This document shows, piece by piece, positions 14,022-21,631 of a DNA stretch of 33,665 bases. The translations under genes and the position numbers were made by a program. The notes below the pieces were generated by a model. That model did not search any database. It was not told where the DNA came from and saw only the letters and a list, made by a program, of their open reading frames with translations. The stretch is from contig JAEWRC010000177.1 in the NCBI GenBank assembly GCA_023460175.1, forward strand, positions 1-33,665, given 5' to 3'. Each line of letters begins with the position of its first letter. The first letter of the stretch is position 1. The stretch is from Actinomycetes bacterium (GTDB lineage Bacteria > Actinomycetota > Actinomycetes > Mycobacteriales > Mycobacteriaceae).

Positions 14022-16037
14022 GTGACCGATACGGACCTCATCACGGCCGGGGACGCCAATTCCAAGGCGGATCTGCCCCAGACCGTGACTTCCAAGACCT
14101 CCGCGGCTGCCGATGCCTCGGCCAAAGGAGGCTCGCTGGCCAGCATGGTGCTCCCTGAGCTCCGTGCGCTGGCCGTCAAAGTAGGCGTCAAGGGCACCTC
14201 CGGCATGCGCAAGGGCGACCTGATCGCCGCCATCCGGGAGCGCCAAGCCGGGGGAGACGGTGCGCAGGCCCAGGAGGCCGCGCCCAAACAAGCCAATGGC
14301 CAGGACAGCAAGTCCGGCGGCAAGGACAGCAAGGACGTCGAGCCCAAGGCCGACACCGCGGCGCCGGCCGAGGAGGCCCCGCAGCGCAGCGAGGCGCCCC
14401 GGCGCGAGCGTCGGACGGCCACGCGCCAGTCCGGCGCCCCGGACGCCGAGAAACCCGAGAGTGGCGACACCGCCGAGGCCGCCCAGGCCGACACTCCCAA
14501 GGCCGACAACCCCAAGAACGCACCCAAGAACGAGTCGACCGATGCCGGGTCGGGCTCCGAGGGCGGCGGGAACTCCGGTCGCGACGACAACAAGCAGGAC
14601 CGCGCCAGCGATCAGCAGAACCGTCGTGGGGACCAGCAGAACCGTGGGGACCAGCAGAACCGCGGTGACCAGCAGAACCGCGATCAGAACCGCGGGGATC
14701 AGCAGAACCGCGACCAGAACCGCGGGGATCAGCAGAACCGCGGCGGCGGCAACAACAGCAACGACAACGACGATGACGGCGACGGCCGCCAGGGGCGGCG
14801 CGGCCGCCGGTTCCGGGATCGCCGGCGCCGTGGCGAGCGCTCGGGCGACGGCGGTGGCGACACCGAACTGCGCGAGGACGACGTCGTCCAGCCGGTCGCG
14901 GGCATCCTCGACGTGCTGGACAACTACGCGTTCGTCCGCACCTCGGGCTACCTGGCCGGCCCCAACGACGTGTACGTCTCGATGAACATGGTGCGCAAGA
15001 ACGGCCTGCGCCGCGGTGACGCGGTCACCGGCGCCGTCCGGGTTCCGCGCGATGGCGACAGCGGGGACAAGAACCCCCGGCAGAAGTTCAACCCGCTGGT
15101 GCGGCTGGACACCGTCAACGGTGGACCGGTCGAGGCGGCCAAGAACCGTCCCGAGTTCGGCAAGCTGACGCCGCTGTACCCGAACCAGCGGCTGCGGCTG
15201 GAGACCACGACGGAGAAGCTGACCACCCGCGTGATCGACCTGATCATGCCGATCGGTAAGGGTCAGCGCGCGCTGATCGTGTCGCCGCCCAAGGCCGGTA
15301 AGACCACGATCATGCAGGACATCGCCAACGCGATCACCAAGAACAACCCGGAATGCCACCTGATGGTGGTGCTCGTCGACGAGCGCCCGGAAGAGGTGAC
15401 CGACATGCAGCGCTCGGTCAAGGGTGAGGTCATCGCCTCGACCTTCGACCGTCCGCCGTCCGATCACACCCAGGCCGCCGAGCTGGCCATCGAGCGCGCC
15501 AAGCGTCTGGTGGAACAGGGCAAGGACGTCGTCGTGCTCCTCGACTCCATCACCCGTCTGGGACGTGCGTACAACAACGCCTCGCCGGCGTCGGGCCGCA
15601 TCCTTTCCGGTGGTGTGGACTCGACCGCCCTGTACCCGCCGAAGCGGTTCCTGGGCGCGGCCCGCAACATCGAAGAGGGTGGTTCGCTGACCATCGTCGC
15701 CACCGCCATGGTGGAGACGGGGTCCACCGGCGACACGGTGATCTTCGAGGAGTTCAAGGGCACCGGCAACGCCGAGCTCAAGCTGGACCGCAAGATCGCC
15801 GAGCGTCGGGTGTTCCCGGCGGTCGACGTCAACCCGTCCGGCACCCGTAAGGACGAACTGCTGCTGGGCGCGGACGAGTTCGCGATCGTGCACAAGCTGC
15901 GTCGCGTGCTGTCGGGCCTGGACTCGCATCAGGCCATCGACCTGCTGATGAGCCAGCTGCGCAAGACGAAGAACAACTACGAGTTCCTGGTGCAGGTCTC
16001 CAAGACCGCGCCCGGATCTCCGGACGACGCCGACTGA
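14022..16037 (+). CDS. rho: transcription termination factor Rho with long disordered insert
   Basis: Hexameric RNA-dependent ATPase/helicase that ends transcription. GTG 14022 (AAAGGA upstream) gives the mycobacterial N-terminus MTDTDLITAG and 671 residues, clearly longer than the 602 of M. tuberculosis from memory. Order: a Rho-N helical part (about 40-75, LPELRALAVKVGVKGTSGMRK), then a charged low-complexity insert (about 80-275). The insert contains eight DQ(Q)NR(G) units at 197-241 and an RGRRFRDRRRRGERSG basic patch. An OB-fold RNA-binding domain starts at VVQPVAGILDVLDNYAF. The RecA-like core carries Walker A SPPKAGKTT (421-429, Lys427) and Walker B VVVLLD (Asp508). The open frame upstream of 14022 is not considered coding. 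Confidence 0.97.
   Translation: MTDTDLITAGDANSKADLPQTVTSKTSAAADASAKGGSLASMVLPELRALAVKVGVKGTSGMRKGDLIAAIRERQAGGDGAQAQEAAPKQANGQDSKSGGKDSKDVEPKADTAAPAEEAPQRSEAPRRERRTATRQSGAPDAEKPESGDTAEAAQADTPKADNPKNAPKNESTDAGSGSEGGGNSGRDDNKQDRASDQQNRRGDQQNRGDQQNRGDQQNRDQNRGDQQNRDQNRGDQQNRGGGNNSNDNDDDGDGRQGRRGRRFRDRRRRGERSGDGGGDTELREDDVVQPVAGILDVLDNYAFVRTSGYLAGPNDVYVSMNMVRKNGLRRGDAVTGAVRVPRDGDSGDKNPRQKFNPLVRLDTVNGGPVEAAKNRPEFGKLTPLYPNQRLRLETTTEKLTTRVIDLIMPIGKGQRALIVSPPKAGKTTIMQDIANAITKNNPECHLMVVLVDERPEEVTDMQRSVKGEVIASTFDRPPSDHTQAAELAIERAKRLVEQGKDVVVLLDSITRLGRAYNNASPASGRILSGGVDSTALYPPKRFLGAARNIEEGGSLTIVATAMVETGSTGDTVIFEEFKGTGNAELKLDRKIAERRVFPAVDVNPSGTRKDELLLGADEFAIVHKLRRVLSGLDSHQAIDLLMSQLRKTKNNYEFLVQVSKTAPGSPDDAD
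14610..14744 (+). repeat. in-frame tandem repeat in rho (DQQNRG units)
   Basis: Eight tandem units of 15-21 bp based on GACCAGCAGAACCGCGGG start at 14610, 14631, 14649, 14667, 14682, 14697, 14712 and 14727. All keep the reading frame. They encode DQQNRRG, DQQNRG (twice), DQQNR, DQNRG, DQQNR, DQNRG and DQQNRG. Units 4-5 and 6-7 form a higher-order DQQNR-DQNRG pair that is itself duplicated, which points to recent expansion by slippage or unequal exchange. Confidence 0.9.
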
Positions 16038-16054
16038 GTCGGCGCACAACGCAG

Positions 16055-16085
16055 AATCCCCCGCACTCGCGTGTCGGGGGATTTT
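16055..16085 (+). terminator. intrinsic terminator after rho (probably bidirectional)
   Basis: AATCCCCCG (16055-16063) pairs with CGGGGGATT (16075-16083), and an inner CAC/GTG extends the stem. TTTT (16082-16085) closes it, and AA-rich bases on the other side would serve the minus-strand TetR gene that ends at 16102. Confidence 0.8.
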
Positions 16086-16101
16086 GCTTCGGCGGGCGGA
16101 C

Positions 16102-16719
16102 TCAGGCGCGCAGCGCCGGCATCACGTAGCGCTCCAGGAACCTCAGCAGCGCCGCGCGGTCGTCGACGTCGACCTGCTCGCCGGGCACCGTGGCCAGGCT
16201 CAACAGGGTACGGGCCACCCACTCGGTGGCCTGGGGGAGATCCTCGACGGCGATCTCGCCGCGGTCCCGGGCGGCGGTCAGGTAGCGCTCCCAGAATGCG
16301 GTGAGGTCCGGGATCAGGCCCTGCACGCCGGCCCCGGCGCAGGCGGCGAACTCCGCGGGCTCGTCGAGCCGCAGCTTCATCACCAGCGCGCCCGGTGAGT
16401 CATACGCGCTGCGACCGAGGCGGATGCCCTCGGCGATCTGGGCCGGCAGGTTGTCGATTTCAGCCAGCACGGCGTGGGCCTCACCCCAGTACGCGTCGTT
16501 GAGCCGCACGATCGCGGCGCCGAGCAGCGCGGCCTTGTCGGGGAAGTGCCGGTAGAGCCAGCCGCGGGACACCCCGGCGAGCTCGGCGACCTCGGAGACC
16601 GTGGTGGCGCGAATCCCCTTGGTGCGCAGACACTCCTCGGCGGCATCCATCAGGCGGTCCCGGACCGGCCGGGGGGCGGTCTGCGCCGTGTTGTCGGAGC
16701 CGTCGATCACGTTGTCCAT
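16102..16719 (-). CDS. TetR-family transcriptional regulator
   Basis: A 205-residue repressor with an N-terminal helix-turn-helix at about 20-65: RDRLMDAAEECLRTKG, then TTVSEVAELAGVSRGWLYRHF, ending in PDKAAL. The C-terminal ligand domain is helical and family-specific. It is divergent from an acyl-CoA ligase gene, the usual layout for a regulator of its neighbour. An acyl-CoA or fatty-acid-like ligand is a reasonable inference, not shown. ATG 16719 is preceded directly by GAGGA with no spacing; a GTG at 16710 would have a better 9-nt spacing, so the true start may be three codons later. Confidence 0.88.
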   Translation of the reverse strand: MDNVIDGSDNTAQTAPRPVRDRLMDAAEECLRTKGIRATTVSEVAELAGVSRGWLYRHFPDKAALLGAAIVRLNDAYWGEAHAVLAEIDNLPAQIAEGIRLGRSAYDSPGALVMKLRLDEPAEFAACAGAGVQGLIPDLTAFWERYLTAARDRGEIAVEDLPQATEWVARTLLSLATVPGEQVDVDDRAALLRFLERYVMPALRA

Positions 16720-16794
16720 TCCTCGTCTGCCGCGAACTGTCTGGCATATCTTCGCAGAGCGGCGCCGATACCGGGGTGGCGCGCCGCCGATGTA

Positions 16795-16816
16795 GTAGAC
16801 AGATCTACAGTTCTGT
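16795..16816. promoter_or_regulatory. operator-like palindrome between tetR and fadD
   Basis: GTAGA-CAGA-TCTAC is a perfect 5-4-5 inverted repeat (16795-16808), directly overlapped by ACAG-TT-CTGT (16807-16816). It lies about 25 bp before the fadD start and about 80 bp before the TetR start, a suitable place for a TetR-type dimer to block both directions. Confidence 0.5.
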
Positions 16817-16840
16817 TCACTGACATTCACGGATTGGGCG

Positions 16841-18466
16841 GTGCGACCAGTGGCGGAGTCTTCTCCGGCGTTCCAGACCATTCAGCAGCTGCTGCGCGCC
16901 CGCCGCGCCGACACCGGCACCGCGGTGCGCCACGGCGACCGGCAATGGAGCTGGCGGGAACACCTCGACGCGGCCGAGACGCAGGCCGCGGCGCTGTTGG
17001 CCGGCATGGACACCTCTCGGCCCGTCCACGTCGGCGCGCTGTTGGGCAACACCCCGGAGATGCTCACCGCGATGGCCGCGGCCGGCCTGGGCGGCTACGT
17101 GCTCTGCGGCATCAACAACACCCGTCGCGGTCCGGCTCTGCGGCGCGACATCCTGCACGCCGACTGCCAGATCCTGCTGGTCGACGCCGCGCATCGCCCG
17201 CTGCTCGACGGTCTGGACCTACCCGGGGTGCGGGTGCTGGACGTCGGCTCCCGCCTGTGGGGCGACCTCCTCGCCGCGGCGCCCCCGCTGAGGCCGCACC
17301 GCGAGGTCGAGCCGCTGGACACCTTCATGATGATCTTCACGTCCGGCACCAGCGGCGACCCGAAGGCCGTGCAGGTGGCGCACATGACCGTGCTGTTCGC
17401 GGGCATGGCCCTGGTGCAGCGGTTCGCCCTCACGGCGCAGGACGTCTGCTACCTGTCCATGCCGCTGTTTCATTCCAACGCGCTGCTGGCGGGCTGGAGC
17501 GTGGCCGTCGGCTCCGGCGCGGCCATGGCCCCGGCGACGTTCTCGGCCTCCGGGCTACTCGACGATGTACGGCGCTACGGCGCCACCTACCTGAACTACG
17601 TGGGCAAACCGCTGGCCTACGTGCTCGGCACACCCGAACGGCCGGACGACGCCGACAACCCCCTGCGGGTCGCGTTCGGCAACGAGGCCGGCGATCGCGA
17701 CATCGCCGAGTTCGGCCGGCGGTTCGGCTGCACGGTGTGGGACGGGTTCGGCTCCACCGAGGGGGCAGTGATCGTCACCCGCGAGGACCACTGCCCGCCG
17801 GGTTCGGTCGGTCGCGGATTCCCGGGGGTGGCCATCTACGACCCCGAGACCGTCACCGAGTGCGCGGTCGCCGAGTTCGACGCCCACGGCGCGCTGCTCA
17901 ACGCCGACAAGGCCATCGGCGAGCTGGTCAACACCACCGGCGCCGGGCTGTTCCAGGGCTACTACAACGACGCCGATGCCACCGACGACCGGCTGCGGCA
18001 CGGCATGTACTGGTCGGGGGACCTCGCCTACCGGGACGCCGACGGCTGGATCTACCTGGCCGGCCGCACCGCGGACTGGATGCGCGTCGACGGCGAGAAC
18101 ATGACATCGGCGCCCATCGAACGGATCCTGTTGCGCCACAACGCCATCAACCAGGTTGCGGTGTATCCGGTGCCCGACGAGCAGGTCGGTGATCAGGTGA
18201 TGGCGGCCGTCGTGCCCTACCCGGAGGCCGAACTGGCACCCGAGGAGTTCGGCGAGTTCCTGGCCGCGCAGGCGGATCTGTCACCCAAGGCGTGGCCGCG
18301 GCGGGTGTGGATCACCGACGCGTTGCCGTCGACGGCCACCAACAAGGTGCTCAAGCGCGAACTGATCGGCATGGGGCCCGCGCCGGCCGGGGGCCGCCTT
18401 TGGGCCCGGGCCGCCCGCGGCGCCGCCTACGCCGAACTCGACCCCACCTCGACGAACCAGGGATGA
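16841..18466 (+). CDS. AMP-dependent acyl-CoA synthetase/ligase (FadD family)
   Basis: A 541-residue ANL-superfamily enzyme that activates a carboxylic acid to acyl-AMP and then acyl-CoA. The P-loop FTSGTSGDPK is at 166-175 and the aromatic/ATP motif GFGSTEG at 302-308. SGDLAYRDADGWIYLAGR carries the ribose-binding Asp and hinge, and the C-terminal catalytic Lys is in TATNKVLKR. It resembles mycobacterial FadD1/FadD17-type ligases. Substrate is unknown; steroid side chains, fatty acids or aryl acids are all possible. Start: GTG 16841; another GTG at 16850 is in frame and neither has a strong ribosome site. The divergent TetR gene and the palindrome suggest substrate-induced control. Confidence 0.88.
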   Translation: MRPVAESSPAFQTIQQLLRARRADTGTAVRHGDRQWSWREHLDAAETQAAALLAGMDTSRPVHVGALLGNTPEMLTAMAAAGLGGYVLCGINNTRRGPALRRDILHADCQILLVDAAHRPLLDGLDLPGVRVLDVGSRLWGDLLAAAPPLRPHREVEPLDTFMMIFTSGTSGDPKAVQVAHMTVLFAGMALVQRFALTAQDVCYLSMPLFHSNALLAGWSVAVGSGAAMAPATFSASGLLDDVRRYGATYLNYVGKPLAYVLGTPERPDDADNPLRVAFGNEAGDRDIAEFGRRFGCTVWDGFGSTEGAVIVTREDHCPPGSVGRGFPGVAIYDPETVTECAVAEFDAHGALLNADKAIGELVNTTGAGLFQGYYNDADATDDRLRHGMYWSGDLAYRDADGWIYLAGRTADWMRVDGENMTSAPIERILLRHNAINQVAVYPVPDEQVGDQVMAAVVPYPEAELAPEEFGEFLAAQADLSPKAWPRRVWITDALPSTATNKVLKRELIGMGPAPAGGRLWARAARGAAYAELDPTSTNQG

Positions 18467-18522
18467 CGAGCCAGGAATGATGCGGGTGCCCTCGGCGTTT
18501 AGGACTACGGCGGCCCAACTGG

Positions 18523-18528
18523 CATAAT
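18523..18528 (+). promoter_or_regulatory. -10-like element of rpmE
   Basis: CATAAT in GGCATAATGG lies about 90 bp before the rpmE start. The -35 region is poor (TTAGGA at about 18499-18504, 18-bp spacing). No other good promoter lies between fadD and rpmE. Confidence 0.45.
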
Positions 18529-18616
18529 GGACCGTCGACCACCTCAGGTTCCGGTTCACGCCCCAATGCAGCAGGTCAGACGGGCGACCCGGCGGCCGAC
18601 GATCGAAGAGGACACC

Positions 18617-18841
18617 ATGAAGACGGGTATTCACCCAGACTACAAAGAGACCACCGTGGTCTGCGGCTGCGGCAACTCCTTCACCACCCGCAGCACCAAG
18701 GACAGCGGCCACATCGTGGTCGAGGTCTGCTCGCAGTGCCACCCGTTCTACACCGGCAAGCAGAAGATCCTGGACAGCGGCGGTCGCGTCGCCCGGTTCG
18801 AGAAGCGCTACGGCAAGCGCAAGGCAGCCGACGACAAGTAG
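18617..18841 (+). CDS. rpmE: 50S ribosomal protein L31 (zinc-binding type)
   Basis: A 74-residue L31 of the large ribosomal subunit, starting MKTGIHPDYK. It carries the four zinc-ligand Cys of the C+ type: Cys16 and Cys18 (VCGCGN), Cys38 and Cys41 (CSQC). The family signature HPFYTGKQK follows. ATG 18617 has GAAGAGGA 4-8 nt upstream. In mycobacteria a zinc-free paralogue made under zinc starvation (in the Zur regulon) can replace this form; this is the zinc-replete version. It stands alone between its own promoter and a strong terminator, while in M. tuberculosis it directly follows rho. Confidence 0.97.
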   Translation: MKTGIHPDYKETTVVCGCGNSFTTRSTKDSGHIVVEVCSQCHPFYTGKQKILDSGGRVARFEKRYGKRKAADDK

Positions 18842-18849
18842 CTGAGAGT

Positions 18850-18895
18850 CCGGCGCCCGAAATGCCCGCACGCACGTGCGGGCCTCGGGCGCCGG
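18850..18895 (+). terminator. strong two-tier terminator after rpmE
   Basis: CCGGCGCCCGA (18850-18860) pairs with TCGGGCGCCGG (18885-18895). An inner GCCCGCAC / GTGCGGGC stem (18864-18871 with 18876-18883) sits above a small internal loop. TTCTTGTTTG follows. Confidence 0.88.
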
Positions 18896-18966
18896 TTCTT
18901 GTTTGCGGACCACTTTCTGCACGACGACTTTTTGCACGACGAAGCAGGCGGCGTTAGGAGACCCTC

Positions 18967-20034
18967 GTGACCAACAGTGCGATCGATGCGCTGCTGGCCG
19001 AGCACGCCGACCTCGAACGGCAGCTCAGCGACCCCGAGTTGCATGCCGATGCGGCCACCGCGCGCCGCGTGGCCCGGCGCTTCTCGCAGGTGTCCCCGAC
19101 GGTGGCGACCTACCGCAAGCTCGAGGCGGCCCGCGGTGACCTCGAGGCCGCGCGCGAACTCGCCGACGAGGACGCGTCCTTCGCCGCCGAGGTCCCCGAG
19201 CTCGAGGCCCGCATCGCCGAGCTGGACGCCCAGTTGATGGACATGCTCGCCCCCCGCGATCCGCACGACGCCGACGACATCGTGCTCGAGGTGAAATCCG
19301 GTGAGGGCGGCGAGGAGTCCGCCCTGTTCGCCGCGGACCTCGCGCGCATGTACATCCGCTACGCCGAGCGGCACGGCTGGAACGTCACCGTGCTCGACGA
19401 GACCACCTCCGACCTCGGCGGCTACAAGGACGCCACGCTGTCGATCGCCAGCAAGGGCGATTCGGCCGACGGCGTGTGGTCGCGGCTGAAGTTCGAAGGG
19501 GGCGTGCACCGGGTCCAGCGGGTCCCGGTGACCGAATCGCAGGGCCGCGTGCACACCTCGGCCGCCGGCATCCTCGTCTACCCAGAGCCCGAGGAAATCG
19601 GGCAGATCCAGATCGATGAATCCGACCTGCGCGTCGACGTCTACCGCAGCTCCGGCAAGGGCGGCCAGGGCGTCAACACCACCGACTCCGCGGTGCGCCT
19701 CACGCACCTGCCGACCGGCATCGTGGTGACGTGCCAGAACGAGCGCTCCCAGCTGCAGAACAAGGCCCGCGCGCTGCAGGTGCTCGCGGCGCGGCTGCAG
19801 GCCATCGCCGAGGAGGAGGCGCAGGCCAGCGCCTCGGCCGACCGGGCCAGCCAGATCCGCACGGTGGACCGCAGCGAGCGGATCCGCACCTACAACTTCC
19901 CGGAGAACCGGCTCACCGATCACCGCATCGGCTTCAAGGCCCACAACCTGGATCAGGTTCTCGACGGCGAACTCGACGCGTTGTTCGACGCCCTGGCCGA
20001 GGCCGACAAACAGACCCGGCTCCAGCAGAGCTGA
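18967..20034 (+). CDS. prfA: peptide chain release factor 1
   Basis: A 355-residue class I release factor ending translation at UAA and UAG. The N-terminal helical domain (1-105) is followed by the stop-codon recognition motif PVT (187-189, RF1 type), and the catalytic GGQ is at 232-234 in SSGKGGQGVN. That glutamine is the expected methylation target of the next gene product. GTG 18967 is preceded by TAGGAG. The stop overlaps the prmC start by one base (TGATG). Confidence 0.97.
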   Translation: MTNSAIDALLAEHADLERQLSDPELHADAATARRVARRFSQVSPTVATYRKLEAARGDLEAARELADEDASFAAEVPELEARIAELDAQLMDMLAPRDPHDADDIVLEVKSGEGGEESALFAADLARMYIRYAERHGWNVTVLDETTSDLGGYKDATLSIASKGDSADGVWSRLKFEGGVHRVQRVPVTESQGRVHTSAAGILVYPEPEEIGQIQIDESDLRVDVYRSSGKGGQGVNTTDSAVRLTHLPTGIVVTCQNERSQLQNKARALQVLAARLQAIAEEEAQASASADRASQIRTVDRSERIRTYNFPENRLTDHRIGFKAHNLDQVLDGELDALFDALAEADKQTRLQQS

Positions 20035-20939
20035 TGGCTCCGGTGGACGCGCGTGCCGGCGTCGCCGAGGTGGCCGCCGAACTGACGGCCGCCACCCGCA
20101 CGCTCGCCGCGGCGGGCATCGTCTCGGCGCGCGTCGATGCCGAACTCCTGGCCGCCCACGTCCTTGGCGTCGATCGCGGGCGGCTGCGGTTCGCCGAACC
20201 GGCCGCCGACTTCGCCGATGCGTACCGGCGGCTCGTCGCCGCCCGAGCGCAGCGGACCCCGCTGCAGCACCTGACCGGCACCGCCCCCTTCGGCCCCCTG
20301 ACCTTGTCGGTGGGGCCGGGCGTATTCGTGCCGCGGCCGGAGACCGAGGCGCTGCTCGAATGGGCGATGGCCGCGCTGGATCGGTTGGCCGCCCAACCGA
20401 ACCCGATCGTCGTCGATGCCTGCACCGGCAGCGGGGCGCTGGCCGTGGCCCTGGCCCGGCACCGGCCGGATGCCACGGTCATCGCCATCGACGACTCGCC
20501 CGCCGCGCTCGACTACGCCCGGCGCAACGCCGCCGGCACCGGCGTCGAACTCGTCGAGGCCGACGTCACCGCGGCCGACCTGCGCATCGACCTCAACGGC
20601 CGGGTGGACCTGCTGGTGTGCAACCCGCCCTACATTCCCGAGGGTGCGCAGCTGGATCCCGAAGTGGCCGAGCACGATCCACACCACGCCCTGTTCGGGG
20701 GCGCCGACGGCATGTCGGTCATCGGTCCGCTCACCGCGCTGGCCGGGCGCTGGCTCAGGCCCGGCTGCCGGTTCGCCGTCGAGCATGACGACACCACCTC
20801 GGCGGCTACTGTCGACCTGATCCGCGCCACCGGCTTGTTCGACGAGGTCCGGCCCCGGGCCGACCTCGCGGGACGGCCGCGGTTCGTGACCGCCGTACGC
20901 CGAGACAGCCCCGCCGCCGAAAGGAACGAACAGGCATGA
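20034..20939 (+). CDS. prmC: release factor glutamine methyltransferase
   Basis: A 301-residue S-adenosylmethionine-dependent enzyme (HemK/PrmC) that N5-methylates the GGQ glutamine of release factors. An N-terminal helical domain (about 10-80, ending PLQHLTG) binds the factor, with FVPRPETE at 98-105. The SAM-binding motif I is DACTGSGALA (128-137) and the catalytic NPPY is at 197-200. It is coupled by a one-base overlap to prfA, its substrate gene, and by ATGA to the next gene. The alternative older name hemK refers to the same family. Confidence 0.95.
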   Translation: MAPVDARAGVAEVAAELTAATRTLAAAGIVSARVDAELLAAHVLGVDRGRLRFAEPAADFADAYRRLVAARAQRTPLQHLTGTAPFGPLTLSVGPGVFVPRPETEALLEWAMAALDRLAAQPNPIVVDACTGSGALAVALARHRPDATVIAIDDSPAALDYARRNAAGTGVELVEADVTAADLRIDLNGRVDLLVCNPPYIPEGAQLDPEVAEHDPHHALFGGADGMSVIGPLTALAGRWLRPGCRFAVEHDDTTSAATVDLIRATGLFDEVRPRADLAGRPRFVTAVRRDSPAAERNEQA

Positions 20940-21589
20940 GCAAGTTGTTCGATTGCGGCGACCCGGCGCAGCGGCAGAGCGGTATCGACGCGGCGGTGCG
21001 CGCCGCCAAGGACGGGCGGCTCCTGGTGCTGCCCACCGACACGGTCTACGGGATCGGCGCGGACGCCTTCGACAGCGACGCGGTCGCGGCGCTGCTGGCC
21101 GCCAAGGGCCGCGGCCGGGACATGCCGGTGCCGGTCCTGGTCGGTTCCTGGCACACCATCGAGGGTCTCGTCTACACGGTGCCCCAAGCCGCGCGGGAAC
21201 TGATCCGCGCGTTCTGGCCCGGCGCGCTGAGTCTGGTTGTGCGGCAGGCGCCGTCGCTGCAGTGGGATCTCGGCGACGCCGACGGCACCGTCATGTTGCG
21301 GATGCCGCTGCACCCCGTGGCCATCGAGGTGCTGCGTGCCGTCGGCCCGATGGCGGTCTCGAGCGCCAACATTTCGGGGCACCCGCCGGCGGTGACCGTC
21401 AACGAGGCCCGCGAACAGCTCGGTGACCAGGTGCAGGTGTATCTCGACGGCGGCCCGGCCGAGCGGCGCGCCGCCTCCACCATCGTCGACCTCACCGGCC
21501 CGTCACCCAGAATCCTGCGGGAGGGCCCCATTTCGGCGGCGGCCATCGCGACGGTGCTCGGCGTGCCCGCCGAGTCGCTGCAGGACTGA
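20936..21589 (+). CDS. L-threonylcarbamoyladenylate synthase (Sua5/YrdC/YwlC)
   Basis: A 217-residue YrdC-fold protein making threonylcarbamoyl-AMP from threonine, bicarbonate and ATP, the first step of the t6A37 modification on tRNAs reading ANN codons. Motifs are PTDTVYGIGADAF (33-45), the KGRGRDMP stretch contacting nucleotide, and SSANISG. It lacks the extra C-terminal Sua5 domain, so it is the short form. It overlaps prmC by ATGA. The prfA-prmC-sua5 order is common in Gram-positive bacteria and links translation fidelity functions. Confidence 0.93.
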   Translation: MSKLFDCGDPAQRQSGIDAAVRAAKDGRLLVLPTDTVYGIGADAFDSDAVAALLAAKGRGRDMPVPVLVGSWHTIEGLVYTVPQAARELIRAFWPGALSLVVRQAPSLQWDLGDADGTVMLRMPLHPVAIEVLRAVGPMAVSSANISGHPPAVTVNEAREQLGDQVQVYLDGGPAERRAASTIVDLTGPSPRILREGPISAAAIATVLGVPAESLQD

Positions 21590-21631
21590 TTGTCGACTGA
21601 GGTCTTAGCTTTGTGCAGTACGGTTCATGCG

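Noticed and set aside
14610..14744. Short-period repeat as a CRISPR array
   Set aside because: Units are contiguous, in frame and without spacers; they encode a low-complexity protein segment.
13878..16049. 723-codon open frame on the minus strand opposite rho
   Set aside because: Antisense to rho; long Val/Leu/Ala runs come from the complement of the rho repeat codons, not from a real protein.
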